Shown here: in pieces, positions 8,000 to 16,410 of the stretch | How the letters are laid out: each line of letters starts with the position of its first letter | Position numbering within the stretch: position 1 is the stretch's first letter | Origin: Flavicella marina | Lineage (GTDB): Bacteria > Bacteroidota > Bacteroidia > Flavobacteriales > Flavobacteriaceae | Length of the DNA: 64,000 nucleotides | Reading direction: 5' to 3' | NCBI RefSeq assembly: GCF_009193215.1 | Contig: NZ_VYVA01000002.1 | Span: 372,001 to 436,000 of the forward strand | Made by a program: the position numbers and the translations under genes | The notes under the pieces: model-generated | Database searches by the model: none | Told to the model about the DNA's origin: nothing | The model's input: the letters and a program-made list of their open reading frames with translations, nothing else

Positions 8000-9196
8000 T
8001 TATAGGATATCTTCCAATGTTATTAGATGTTCACTCAACAATTCATTCAGTTCTTTAGACTTAGTTGTGTGAAATTTAAGCTGATTGTTTTTTAGTAAAC
8101 TGTTTATATTCGCTTCATTTCTAATCTTCAGTAAGTTACTTATCAGTGAAGCTCGACTATCATTGTTATGGTATATAATTGCTATTTTTGAATCTTTATA
8201 AAAACTTACATAATCAAAAATTTCATCGATATATTTTTGATCAGAAGTATCAAGTGAATGTCCCATAAAGAAAAAGCTTTTATCATTATTTGATTTTCCC
8301 TTATCTAAATCCTTGATGAATGAAAATTTTATTGCTCCATGAATTTTTTGGAAACCCTTTGTGAATTTAATAAAAGGATTCCCATTTGAAATCTCTACAT
8401 TAATATTATTGACTCCAAGAACTATTTGATTTTCAGGGTTGTTTATTTCTCCATGTAAATGTGTGCTAACGTTTAAACCAAATATTTGCTCAAAAGTTGA
8501 AGTATAGTTGAATGTATAATGCTTATTTATATTATTAAATAAGATATTATTCTCCGTTGATTTAATTGTTTCATAAAATGGGTAAACAAAAAGAGTAAAG
8601 TATTTTTCAAAGATTACTTTAAAATCTTCTAATTCAGTTTCTAATGAATATGCAATATTATTAATATTCACGCCTGTAATGCACTCCAATCTTATTTTGA
8701 GATATTTTTTGTTAAATTCAAGATATTGACCAGACACATCGGATTTAAAAATTCCGAATTTATCTAAGATATAAACAAGTTCTCGATCATTATTTATAAC
8801 ATCTTGGCTGAATTCGCCTTCCTGTTCATAAATAGTGCGACTACCAAAAAGATTTTGTTCAATTAATTCATATCCTTTTAATACTTTTTTTACCACTAAT
8901 TCTATTCGATTTTCAAAATCAATCCACGTATCTATTTCTAATTCTTCTTTGAAGAACGCATACCATTTGTTAGAAGTAAATTCGTCTTTAAATCGTTCAA
9001 TCTCATCAAAGTCAAATTTAACATTGTTATAGTTACTCAAAATAAATTCGCTGCTACTTACATTGGAATAAATTGATTCAATAGTAATTTCTGAATTATT
9101 AGTTAAATTATTTAAAATTTTAATAAAGTCAGAGTATAGAGTGGGTAAGCCGTAACTTAGGTCAAATCCATTTCCGGTAATTAGTATTTTTTCCAT
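8000..9196 (-). CDS. AbiH-family protein (putative phage abortive infection), cassette cargo
   Basis: The 398-residue protein starts with ILITGNGFDLSYGLPTLYSD, the NGFD(L) signature of the bacteriophage abortive infection AbiH family. It also has KHYTFNYTSTFEQIFG (the conserved NYT block), HLHGEINNPENQIVLGVN, and FFMGHSLDTSDQKYI near the C-terminus, all in the family order. There are no signal peptide or membrane segments, so it is cytoplasmic. AbiH was named from lactococcal phage resistance; its biochemical activity is not established. The ATG is 21 bp from the cassette boundary. A defence role here is inferred from the family only. Confidence 0.82.
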   Translation of the reverse strand: MEKILITGNGFDLSYGLPTLYSDFIKILNNLTNNSEITIESIYSNVSSSEFILSNYNNVKFDFDEIERFKDEFTSNKWYAFFKEELEIDTWIDFENRIELVVKKVLKGYELIEQNLFGSRTIYEQEGEFSQDVINNDRELVYILDKFGIFKSDVSGQYLEFNKKYLKIRLECITGVNINNIAYSLETELEDFKVIFEKYFTLFVYPFYETIKSTENNILFNNINKHYTFNYTSTFEQIFGLNVSTHLHGEINNPENQIVLGVNNINVEISNGNPFIKFTKGFQKIHGAIKFSFIKDLDKGKSNNDKSFFFMGHSLDTSDQKYIDEIFDYVSFYKDSKIAIIYHNNDSRASLISNLLKIRNEANINSLLKNNQLKFHTTKSKELNELLSEHLITLEDIL

Positions 9197-9210
9197 TTTT
9201 TTGCAATGTT

Positions 9211-9420
9211 TTACAACGTTTTTGGCTATGATAAGTTGCGTTTGGCGGTTTTAAAACGACCCGTTTTGGCGAACCGAACCGACCAGTACTTGAGCCAAAA
9301 CATGATGAGTGTTTTAAAACTGCGTACCTTTAGTTTCATAGCTTTTATAAGACCGTAATTTAGAAAAATAATTTTGAATGCTAGCAGGAGCGAAGCAATT
9401 TATTATAGCCGGTGTTGTAT
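9211..9420 (-). repeat. attC-like site 9, type C
   Basis: A 210-bp site runs from TTACAAC to GTTGTAT. Outer stem GGCTATGATAAGTTGCG / CGAAGCAATTTATTATAGCC; interior GGCGGTTTTAAAACGACCCG. It is closely related to sites 3 and 15. Confidence 0.76.
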
Positions 9421-9444
9421 GCAGTTTTATCGCTTATGTTCAGA

Positions 9445-9858
9445 TTATTCTTCGTTTAAATTAAAATCTAATTTCTTTTCATATATTTTTTCAGCCTTGG
9501 TTAATCTATTTTGTTCTCGCATGTAATTTATTGTTTTAGCAAGACTTAAAATATCGATTATTAATAATGCAATCAATAATATTATTGTTTTCTTTTTCAA
9601 GTCATAATTCCGAACATATGCTTTTTCATTTTTCCGTTTTGAACCAAATAGAAGTATTAAAAAAAAATATACCAGAAAGGTTAAGCCTACATGATAAAAG
9701 GGACTTAGAGCTATAAACAATCTTGAAATAATGAATAGATTAAAAGAAAAAATAAAACTGATAATCAGTAGTGGTAAATAAAAATGGTCGTCCTTATTTC
9801 GTGAGAATCTTACATGTAATTTTGAAAATAAAATAAAATATAATTCAACAATTTTCAT
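9445..9858 (-). CDS. Small integral membrane protein, cassette cargo
   Basis: The 137-residue product has three predicted membrane segments (about 28-48, 53-73 and 92-108) separated by short basic loops (RFSRNKDD, GSKRKNEKAY), and a charged C-terminal tail. I recognise no family. The ATG is 57 bp from the boundary and the stop is about 24 bp from the preceding site, a looser fit than in most cassettes. The two ends match imperfectly (GTTGTATGC versus GTTGTAAAC read inward), suggesting that one end has drifted or that the cassette was rearranged. Confidence 0.55.
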   Translation of the reverse strand: MKIVELYFILFSKLHVRFSRNKDDHFYLPLLIISFIFSFNLFIISRLFIALSPFYHVGLTFLVYFFLILLFGSKRKNEKAYVRNYDLKKKTIILLIALLIIDILSLAKTINYMREQNRLTKAEKIYEKKLDFNLNEE

Positions 9859-9908
9859 GTTTAATTTTTAGTCAACCTATTTCAGGATTTTACAATATGT
9901 TTAATTGT

Positions 9909-10039
9909 TTACAACGTTTTTGTATATGAAAAGTTGCGTTTTTTTGAACGCGAATTTTCATAGTATTTTATTTGTTATAAAAGTACTGAATTTTTCAACA
10001 GAGAAGGAGTGCAGCAATTTTTTATATACGGTGTTGGGC
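9909..10039 (-). repeat. attC-like site 10, type B
   Basis: A 131-bp site runs from TTACAAC to GTTGGGC, with type B outer stem and short inner palindrome. Confidence 0.76.
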
Positions 10040-10046
10040 GTAGTTT

Positions 10047-10706
10047 TTATTCGTAATACATTTTAAATTTTTCGAAAGTTTCTTGTCCAGGAATATTTAC
10101 AGTCATTTGATAATAGCCATCTTCTTTCGATAAAACTTGATAAATAAATTTATCTCCTTTCACACTAAAATTTGATCGTGATTCATTATTACTTTCCAAA
10201 AAGACTAATTCGAATTCTGTTTTGTTAACCCAATTATAAGTCAGATTTGAAGTTGTTTTATTAGAAAATGAATCTGTCCATTTCCCTTTTTTCATTGTGA
10301 CTCTTGTTGTATCTCCATTAACTTCGAAATAATAAAATTCCTCTTGATTTTTAAATTTCCTGAGTTGTTTTTTTGTTATATCGGGTTTTGGTTTTTCCGA
10401 GATTCTCCTAGTGTCTTCTTTTGGTGGTTCCAATCTGTCCAATAAATTTCGAAATTCTATACAGTTTCTTTGAAGTCTATAATAAACTTGTTGTCCAATT
10501 TTTTGAGTTTTAGATTGCTCAAATTTTCCTAAATAAGGATAAAGTTGATTTTCGTATAATGAGTTTATTTTTAGCGTATCATTTTTGATTTCTAAATTTT
10601 TCAGGAAATCACACATTACATTAGAAACAGAATCAATTTCTGTAATCGTTTGTGAAATTGTAATATTAGAAATTCCTATTAATAAAAATATCAATATTTT
10701 TTTCAT
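10047..10706 (-). CDS. Secreted protein of unknown function, cassette cargo
   Basis: From the ATG at 10704-10706 the product is about 219 residues with a Sec signal (MKKILIFLLIGISNITISQ). The mature part has an N-terminal helical region (about 25-90) and a C-terminal strand-rich domain with KGKWTDSFSNKTTSNLTYNW. That pattern resembles the small beta domains found in Bacteroidota proteins that report remaining lipid or ligand binding, but no family can be named. A frame extended to a TTG at 10715 would start nearer the boundary but lacks support. Confidence 0.55.
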   Translation of the reverse strand: MKKILIFLLIGISNITISQTITEIDSVSNVMCDFLKNLEIKNDTLKINSLYENQLYPYLGKFEQSKTQKIGQQVYYRLQRNCIEFRNLLDRLEPPKEDTRRISEKPKPDITKKQLRKFKNQEEFYYFEVNGDTTRVTMKKGKWTDSFSNKTTSNLTYNWVNKTEFELVFLESNNESRSNFSVKGDKFIYQVLSKEDGYYQMTVNIPGQETFEKFKMYYE

Positions 10707-10720
10707 TTCGTTCAAATTAT

Positions 10721-10919
10721 GCCCAACGTTTTTGTATAAGATTAGTGTGGGAGGTAGACAAACTTTATTTTGTCAGCCGAGCCACTGAGCTTATACTTAT
10801 TTTATAGTTTTTATCTTGTCGACCTAAAAATAGATAAATAAGTTTAAGCGGACTTTATAAATAAACCAAAACTTTAAGAAAACCATAAAAACCCACATTA
10901 ATTTTATACGGTGTTAGGC
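10721..10919 (-). repeat. attC-like site 11, type A
   Basis: A 199-bp site runs from GCCCAAC to GTTAGGC, with standard type A outer and inner stems. Confidence 0.78.
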
Positions 10920-10923
10920 AACG

Positions 10924-11949
10924 TTATAATTCGAAATATGTTATTTTTCTTTTTAAAATATTTAAAGGTTTGTTTTCCTTGAAGCTTTCTTTTGAAATCC
11001 AATTTCCAACTTTATCGTATTTGTACTTATAATTCCAAATATTTTTTTCTCCAGTTTCATTATCTTCTCTGGAATATTCAATTAAATTTCCATTTTTATT
11101 CCATTTTTGTGTCGAAATATAATACTTATTTGCTCCAATCGGTTTCCAAGTCTGTTCCTTAAGTTTTGAGTTACTGTGATAAGAGTTGATTGTTAGTGTA
11201 TAATCATTTTCATTTATGTAATTACTTTTTGCTTTAGAAATTCTATTTTCTTTATCGTACTCAAAGAAATTTCGCTCTTTTATAGTGTCATATTTATTGA
11301 ATTGTGTAATCTCTTCAAACTGGACTAGGTTATTTTCATACCTTCTAAAGATTAATTTTGATATGATGTCATTTTTTAAATAACTGTTTTCCATAATGAT
11401 ATTTTCGTTATTATCATATTGAAATGTAAAAGTCATTTGAATAGTGTCTTTTACATAGTCAGTTCTTTTAATACATTGATTATTTTTATTTCTTTCAAGT
11501 AATATTATTCTCTCGAAATCATCCTTTTGATATTCGACTTTGGTCAAACTATCATTTTCATTATAATAATATCTATTAAAAATTTTCGATTTTTTTCCAT
11601 AATGATCAACCTCAGAGATTTCTTGTAATCTGTTTTTATAATCATATGAGTATTTTCTTTCGTATGATACTGCATTATTGGAGTAAAACTCAATATTGGA
11701 AGTCAAAAAACCTAACTTGTTGAATTCTAAAATTTCATTTCTGTCAAATGAATAAGAATTAATTTTTTCTCCAATTATTAAAGAGTCATTTTTCAGAGAA
11801 TATTCAAATAATTCAGTTTTTATAGATTTAATTTTTCCAATTAAATTATTCTTTAATAAATCATTTTTCGTTTTTGATTTTTCAATAGATTCTGAACATC
11901 CAATTATTGATATCAGTATGATTATTAATGTACAGATTTTGGTTGTCAT
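10924..11949 (-). CDS. YD-repeat-like lipoprotein, cassette cargo
   Basis: The 341-residue protein has a lipoprotein signal (ICTLIIILISIIGCSES, Cys at about 18). A run of tyrosine-containing strand repeats follows, such as YSYDYKNRLQEISEVDHYG, FQYDNNENIIMENSYLKN and FFEYDKENRISKAKSNY, typical of RHS/YD-like beta-repeat proteins. The start (GKIKSIKTELFEY) and the end (YKYDKVGNWISKESFKEN, then KRKITYFEL) parallel the cassette protein at 1041-1856, which is about 70 residues shorter. The function is unknown. The ATG lies 15 bp from the boundary GCCTAAC. Confidence 0.65.
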   Translation of the reverse strand: MTTKICTLIIILISIIGCSESIEKSKTKNDLLKNNLIGKIKSIKTELFEYSLKNDSLIIGEKINSYSFDRNEILEFNKLGFLTSNIEFYSNNAVSYERKYSYDYKNRLQEISEVDHYGKKSKIFNRYYYNENDSLTKVEYQKDDFERIILLERNKNNQCIKRTDYVKDTIQMTFTFQYDNNENIIMENSYLKNDIISKLIFRRYENNLVQFEEITQFNKYDTIKERNFFEYDKENRISKAKSNYINENDYTLTINSYHSNSKLKEQTWKPIGANKYYISTQKWNKNGNLIEYSREDNETGEKNIWNYKYKYDKVGNWISKESFKENKPLNILKRKITYFEL

Positions 11950-11957
11950 CTTATGTT

Positions 11958-12156
11958 GCCTAACGTTTTTGTATAAGGTTAGTGTGGGAGGTAGACAATC
12001 GAATAATTGTCAGCCGAACCACTGAGCTTATACTTATTTTATGTTTTTATCTTGTCGACCTAAAAATAGATAAATAGGTTTAAGCGGACTTTATAAATAA
12101 ACCAAAACTTTGGGCTAAACCATAAAAACCCACATTAATTTTATACGGTGTTGTGC
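11958..12156 (-). repeat. attC-like site 12, type A
   Basis: A 199-bp site runs from GCCTAAC to GTTGTGC. It is type A, with GACAATCGAATAATTGTCAGCC replacing the usual central segment; this makes a local GACAAT...ATTGTC hairpin. Confidence 0.78.
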
Positions 12157-12163
12157 GTAGTTT

Positions 12164-12682
12164 TTATTCCGTTTTAATTAATTCAATTCCAGTTCTTTTT
12201 TCTGGAAATTCAAAAAGTTTATTGTCGATAATATACATTCTGGCTTCAGTATCATTTAATATTAGACTATCTCCTTTTTTTTCGTATTTGCCAACATAAA
12301 CTCTTCCATCGTTATTTTCGTCACACAGATAAAAGTATTCATTATTTTTTCCGATGCTCAATTCGTAAACAATTTCGTTTAATGAGAATTTAAATTCCGT
12401 ATTATTTCTTTCGTGATAATTCATAAACCACAAACTCCAAAAAGCGTAAAAGATAAGTGGACAAATAATAGAGTTAGCTAAAAATATTTTGGAAAATGGT
12501 TTTTTAAAAAAATAGAGGATAAGTCCGATTATCAAGTTTAATCCGAAAAGAATTGGCACAATTAATATTATTCCAATAGAAATACTTGGGTCAGGTTTCA
12601 TTGTATAAATCCATAATCCAAGAAGAATAATTTCAAGAATGAGAATTCCAATTCCGTACTTTATTTTTGTTTTAGAGTTCAT
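12164..12682 (-). CDS. Membrane protein with C-terminal soluble domain, cassette cargo
   Basis: The 172-residue product has three predicted membrane segments (about 9-27, 36-60 and 67-90). A soluble C-terminal domain of about 75 residues follows, containing FYLCDENNDGRVYVGKYEKKG and a final KRTGIELIKTE. The soluble part is strand-rich and might be periplasmic. I recognise no family. The gene is compact within its cassette: start 19 bp from the boundary, stop 8 bp from the next site. Confidence 0.55.
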   Translation of the reverse strand: MNSKTKIKYGIGILILEIILLGLWIYTMKPDPSISIGIILIVPILFGLNLIIGLILYFFKKPFSKIFLANSIICPLIFYAFWSLWFMNYHERNNTEFKFSLNEIVYELSIGKNNEYFYLCDENNDGRVYVGKYEKKGDSLILNDTEARMYIIDNKLFEFPEKRTGIELIKTE

Positions 12683-12694
12683 TTCTCAAATTAC

Positions 12695-12824
12695 GCACAA
12701 CGTTTTTGTATATGAAAAGTTGCGTTTTTTGAAACGAGATTTTTCATAATATTTTGTTTATTTAAAAATAGTGAAATTTTCAAGTTAGTAGGAGTGTAGC
12801 AATTTTTTATATACGGTGTTGGCT
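12695..12824 (-). repeat. attC-like site 13, type B
   Basis: A 130-bp site runs from GCACAAC to GTTGGCT. It is type B; the stop codon of the neighbouring gene (12823-12825) overlaps its last bases. Confidence 0.75.
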
Positions 12825-13374
12825 ATTGTTTTGTCCATTCAAAGTTTTTAATAGTTATTCCTCTGTAACAATCATCTGCACAATTCTCAGGAGTATAACC
12901 ACAAGATGTTATCATACCAGTTTGATCAGTTGATAATGTCAGCATATTCGTTTCTTGGTCTACAGTTAAATACTTTGTAGAACAATCGTTGTAATAATCA
13001 TCAATTGTTTTTATATCAGCTCCAAATTCATGCGTTCCAAGTTCAGATTTGTTTTCTTGATATGTTATACTTTCAATAAATTCAGGTTGGAGTCCTGGCT
13101 CATTTGGCTTTAAGGATTCATATTCTCTAGCTATTACTATTCCATTTTGAACAGTAATAGTCGTTGTTGAAGAATTACCTGTCCAAGAATAATTAGGAAC
13201 TTGATATGAGTAGGAATTTCCATGTACTGATTTTAAATTATTCCAATTATCAAGACTTTCGTTATACGTTAATCCATTCTCACTTTTAAAAGAATCAGTT
13301 ATATCAATAGAATCTTGTTCACAAGCTATTGTTGTAATAAATAAAATAAATAATGGTAATAAATAATTTTTCAT
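12823..13374 (-). CDS. Lipoprotein of unknown function, cassette cargo
   Basis: The ATG at 13372-13374 gives a 183-residue lipoprotein (MKNYLLPLFILFITTIACEQ, Cys at about 18). A longer frame reaching 13434 would start inside the attC-like site and bury the signal peptide, so I reject it. The mature part contains NYSWTGNSSTTTITVQNGIV and four cysteines near the C-terminus (NDCSTK, TSCGYTPENCADDCYRG), suggesting disulfides. The motif DDCYRGITIKNFEWTKQ at the end resembles small calcium- or inhibitor-like secreted proteins only loosely. The function is unknown. Confidence 0.6.
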   Translation of the reverse strand: MKNYLLPLFILFITTIACEQDSIDITDSFKSENGLTYNESLDNWNNLKSVHGNSYSYQVPNYSWTGNSSTTTITVQNGIVIAREYESLKPNEPGLQPEFIESITYQENKSELGTHEFGADIKTIDDYYNDCSTKYLTVDQETNMLTLSTDQTGMITSCGYTPENCADDCYRGITIKNFEWTKQ

Positions 13375-13393
13375 AGTGCTTTTTTTAAATAAT

Positions 13394-13592
13394 TGCCAAC
13401 GTTTTTGTATAAGATTAGTGTGGGAGGAAGACAAACTTTATTTTGTCAGCCGAGCCACTGAGCTTATACTTATTTTGTGTTTTTATTCTTGTCGACCTAA
13501 AAATAGATAAATAAGTTTAAGCGGACTTTAGAAATAAACCAAAACTTTGGGAAAACCATAAAAACCCACATTAATCTTATACGGTGTTGCCT
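13394..13592 (-). repeat. attC-like site 14, type A
   Basis: A 199-bp site runs from TGCCAAC to GTTGCCT, with standard type A stems. Confidence 0.78.
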
Positions 13593-13598
13593 AATGTT

Positions 13599-14633
13599 TT
13601 ATATATATCCTCTATCTATACAATTCTTGTTGATACTTTCCAAAGCTAGAATAAATTCAGATGTATCTAAGAAATAACTAGGGTATGCCTTTTTTAATGC
13701 TTTTATAGAAGTTGCAGAAACTAGTACAACTGCGTTTTTATCTTCTTCTATATTTTTTTCAATTTCTAAATATTCAGATGTTGCTAATTCAAATTGATTT
13801 TTATTAAAGATTCTTAAATTGACAGATTTTTCTTTAAAGTCAATGTTTATTAAATAGTAATCTCCTGGGAATTTATCTGTTTCAATTCTTTTAGTAGAGA
13901 CTCTAAGGGCTTTTAATGTTGTTATTATACTATATTTATTACAGAATGTATAGCAGTCGATCATTAATTCTTGCATGGATTTATCTTTATGGACTTCCAT
14001 TTTTGGCATTTTCTCTTTTATAGCAAATAATGAACTTACAATTTTGAAGAACTCTAACCATTCATCTGGTCCTTGGCTAGATTTCAGGGAAGTTTTAGTT
14101 ATTATTCCTGCTGTTTCTACTGCTGTTGCCCAATTATGTTGAAGTTTTGTTCTGATTTGCAATTCAAGTTTTAAATCATTGTATTGTTCAACTACTGAAG
14201 AATATCTATAAATAAAATGAATGCTTCTATAACCTGATGGTTTTGGTTTGTCCACATAATCTACAACCTTCTCAAGCTTATGATTAGTTTTTTGAAACTC
14301 CAAAATATTTTTCAACTGAATTAAATCTTTGCGGTCCTTAAGAACAGCTCTGTATCCTCCAATATCTTGCATTCCTCCAAGTCCCATTTTTTCATTTAAA
14401 TCTAATTTATATTCGATAGATGTTAAACGTTTTAATCTTTGAGATACTAGAATTGGTGAAATTTTGTTTTTCTTTAATAATCTTAGCAAACCATTTTTCA
14501 TAACTTTTAATGGGTACAGATGACTAGTTCTCCATTCGTTTATTATGTCTAAAGACTCTTCTATATCAGAATTTGATTTAGAGGTCATTAAAATATTTCC
14601 TGCCTTAGTTATTTTTTTTCTACTGTAATTCAT
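13599..14633 (-). CDS. Stand-alone RelA/SpoT-domain alarmone synthetase, cassette cargo
   Basis: The 344-residue protein carries a RelA/SpoT nucleotidyltransferase domain at about 30-175. WRTSHLYPL (35-43) is the conserved lead-in, MQDIGGYRAV (88-97) holds the Asp and Arg of the catalytic core, and YVDKPKPSGYRSIH (126-139) matches the DYI-x-PKxxGYRSlH block. ELQIRTKLQHNWA (157-169) is the EiQIRT-HxWA motif. There is no hydrolase domain, TGS or ACT domain, so it is a small alarmone synthetase. The C-terminal 170 residues are unassigned. Some proteins of this architecture are toxins or phage-defence effectors (toxSAS/CapRel type). No separate antitoxin gene is next to it, and whether it makes (p)ppGpp, (p)ppApp or modifies tRNA cannot be told. 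Confidence 0.85.
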   Translation of the reverse strand: MNYSRKKITKAGNILMTSKSNSDIEESLDIINEWRTSHLYPLKVMKNGLLRLLKKNKISPILVSQRLKRLTSIEYKLDLNEKMGLGGMQDIGGYRAVLKDRKDLIQLKNILEFQKTNHKLEKVVDYVDKPKPSGYRSIHFIYRYSSVVEQYNDLKLELQIRTKLQHNWATAVETAGIITKTSLKSSQGPDEWLEFFKIVSSLFAIKEKMPKMEVHKDKSMQELMIDCYTFCNKYSIITTLKALRVSTKRIETDKFPGDYYLINIDFKEKSVNLRIFNKNQFELATSEYLEIEKNIEEDKNAVVLVSATSIKALKKAYPSYFLDTSEFILALESINKNCIDRGYI

Positions 14634-14641
14634 AAAATTTT

Positions 14642-14852
14642 TGGCAACGGTTTTGGCTATGATAAGTTGCGATTGGCGGTTTTAAAACGACCTGTTTTGG
14701 CGAAATCGGACCTCAAACGAGCTGAACCAAAACATATTGAGTGTTTTAAAACTGCGTACCTAGAGTTTCATAGCTTTTATAGGAGCGTAATTTAGAAAAA
14801 TAATTTTGAACGCATATAGGATTAAAGTAATTTATTATAGCCGGTGTTGTGT
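14642..14852 (-). repeat. attC-like site 15, type C
   Basis: A 211-bp site runs from TGGCAAC to GTTGTGT. Outer stem GGCTATGATAAGTTGCG / GTAATTTATTATAGCC; the interior is shared with site 9. Confidence 0.76.
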
Positions 14853-14863
14853 GTAGGCTTTTT

Positions 14864-15283
14864 TTACCATTCTTTCTCAATAACAATAATATTTTCAGAC
14901 TTTATGATTCCTAAAATAAATAGTTCTTTTGTGTAATATACAGAATCTAATGAATTAGTTTTTCCATTTGCTAATTTCGATGAAAATCCAAATCCATATT
15001 TACCAATTGATCTTTTAGTCATTATTTTATCCTTATTGATATTCTCTAAAATTTTTTCAAATTCGACAGTATCTTTAACCTTTATAATTGCGGCTTCCCA
15101 TCCATCATTTAGACCAGTCAGATTATTCTTTTCAATTATTCCTCCTGACTTAGGAAACTTACATTTGGTAATAGATTCAAATATTCCAATTAATTTAGAG
15201 TCACTTGGTTTTTGATTTAAGCAACCGCTAATAGATGAACACAATAAAATTAATAAGGTTATTAAATAAAATTTCTTAAACAT
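14864..15283 (-). CDS. Small lipoprotein, cassette cargo
   Basis: The 139-residue product has a lipoprotein signal (YLITLLILLCSSISGCLNQ, Cys at about 21). The mature domain contains FPKSGGIIEKNNLTGLNDGW and ILGIIKSENIIVIEKEW, an alpha-beta pattern seen in small Bacteroidota lipoproteins of unknown function. No catalytic motif is visible. The ATG is 50 bp from the boundary ACACAAC. Confidence 0.55.
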   Translation of the reverse strand: MFKKFYLITLLILLCSSISGCLNQKPSDSKLIGIFESITKCKFPKSGGIIEKNNLTGLNDGWEAAIIKVKDTVEFEKILENINKDKIMTKRSIGKYGFGFSSKLANGKTNSLDSVYYTKELFILGIIKSENIIVIEKEW

Positions 15284-15326
15284 CAGGATTCTTGTAAATT
15301 ATAATTTTGATTTTTTTTCTGCTTAC

Positions 15327-15458
15327 ACACAACGGTTTTGTATATGAAAAGTTGCGTTTTCTGAAACGCGATTTTTCATGCTATTTTGTTTTTTTATAAA
15401 AGTAATGAATTTTTCAACAGAAGGGGAGTGTAGCAATTTTTTATATGCGGTGTTGGGC
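15327..15458 (-). repeat. attC-like site 16, type B
   Basis: A 132-bp site runs from ACACAAC to GTTGGGC. It is type B, with CGTTTTCTGAAACGCG as the inner palindrome. Confidence 0.76.
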
Positions 15459-15462
15459 ATAG

Positions 15463-16404
15463 TTATTTTTCACTATTAAAATCTATATCGATATGGCCTA
15501 TTAACTCTAGATGATTAAATCTTTTTTTTATATTATCTATCTCTGTATATAGTTCACTAATCTCCCCTCGAAAGTTTGTTTTTTTATGATAATCCATTAA
15601 ATAATTTATATAAGTATTTGGTCTAAAATATTCCAATTCTAGAGAAGGTTCATTTTCTAAATACCTATTTAAATCATTTTGTTCTGCTTGAAGTAAAAAT
15701 TTAATAATCTCTCGTTGAATTATCTTTTCATTTATAAAATCAAATTCTTTGCTTAAAAAAATTTTAAATGCTTTTGATTCAGTTGAAACTTCATAAGTGT
15801 AAATATTAAGTTTCCTACAAGATTCAATAATTTGATTATAATATTTAGTTGATATTTTTCCTATTGTTTTTCCTATGAATTTTTTAATTCGTTCATCGTT
15901 TTCTGTACATGAGAAAAAATCAGTTGATATTTTTATATTTAGATTTTTATTGATAAAGTTTATTAATTCGGACTTACTTGTATCTGATTTGTATACGCTT
16001 TTCAGACTAAATTTTTCATATCTGGAAGTTTTATAAAATCTTGAGAGAATATTCAAAAATTCAAGGTGTACTTTCCCTAGATTCATATTTATATGTTTTT
16101 CTATCCTATTATGAATATCTATATGGTTGTGAGTAATCAAACTTTTTTCAAACTCCTCCTGATCAATTTCAAGATTATGTTCGAGTAAAATAAGTGTGAT
16201 TTTCTGAAGTCGCTCAATTCCGACAGAAATATTATATAAGAATTCAAAGGATTCATCGTCATAATAGAAGTGTGACATTAATTCAAAACAATGTAATCCA
16301 TTATATATGAAGTTTCCTGATATTGTCAGTTCAGTGCCTAATCGGAAATTTTTCCAGAACTCATCAGGACTAAAATCATTTTCATCTATACTGTGGTGTT
16401 TCAT
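15463..16404 (-). CDS. Cytoplasmic protein of unknown function, cassette cargo
   Basis: From the ATG at 16402-16404 the product is 313 residues without signal or membrane segments. It looks largely helical, with a DxxxxFxxxLxxHNHIDIHNRIEKH segment at about 85-110 and conserved-looking aromatic clusters. The organisation resembles HEPN-like helical bundles, but I cannot point to an RxxxxH motif and do not name a family. A frame extended to a TTG at 16416 would start in the boundary GCCCAAC. The lack of an export signal sets it apart from most cassettes. Confidence 0.55.
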   Translation of the reverse strand: MKHHSIDENDFSPDEFWKNFRLGTELTISGNFIYNGLHCFELMSHFYYDDESFEFLYNISVGIERLQKITLILLEHNLEIDQEEFEKSLITHNHIDIHNRIEKHINMNLGKVHLEFLNILSRFYKTSRYEKFSLKSVYKSDTSKSELINFINKNLNIKISTDFFSCTENDERIKKFIGKTIGKISTKYYNQIIESCRKLNIYTYEVSTESKAFKIFLSKEFDFINEKIIQREIIKFLLQAEQNDLNRYLENEPSLELEYFRPNTYINYLMDYHKKTNFRGEISELYTEIDNIKKRFNHLELIGHIDIDFNSEK

Positions 16405-16410
16405 AATTGT

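Noticed and set aside
10585-10788. Plus-strand open frame over the start of a cassette gene and site 11
   Set aside because: It is antisense to the signal peptide of a well-supported gene and continues into the repeat.
13375-13434. Longer N-terminus for the lipoprotein gene at 12823
   Set aside because: The extension is encoded by attC-like site 14 and would put the lipobox far from the N-terminus.
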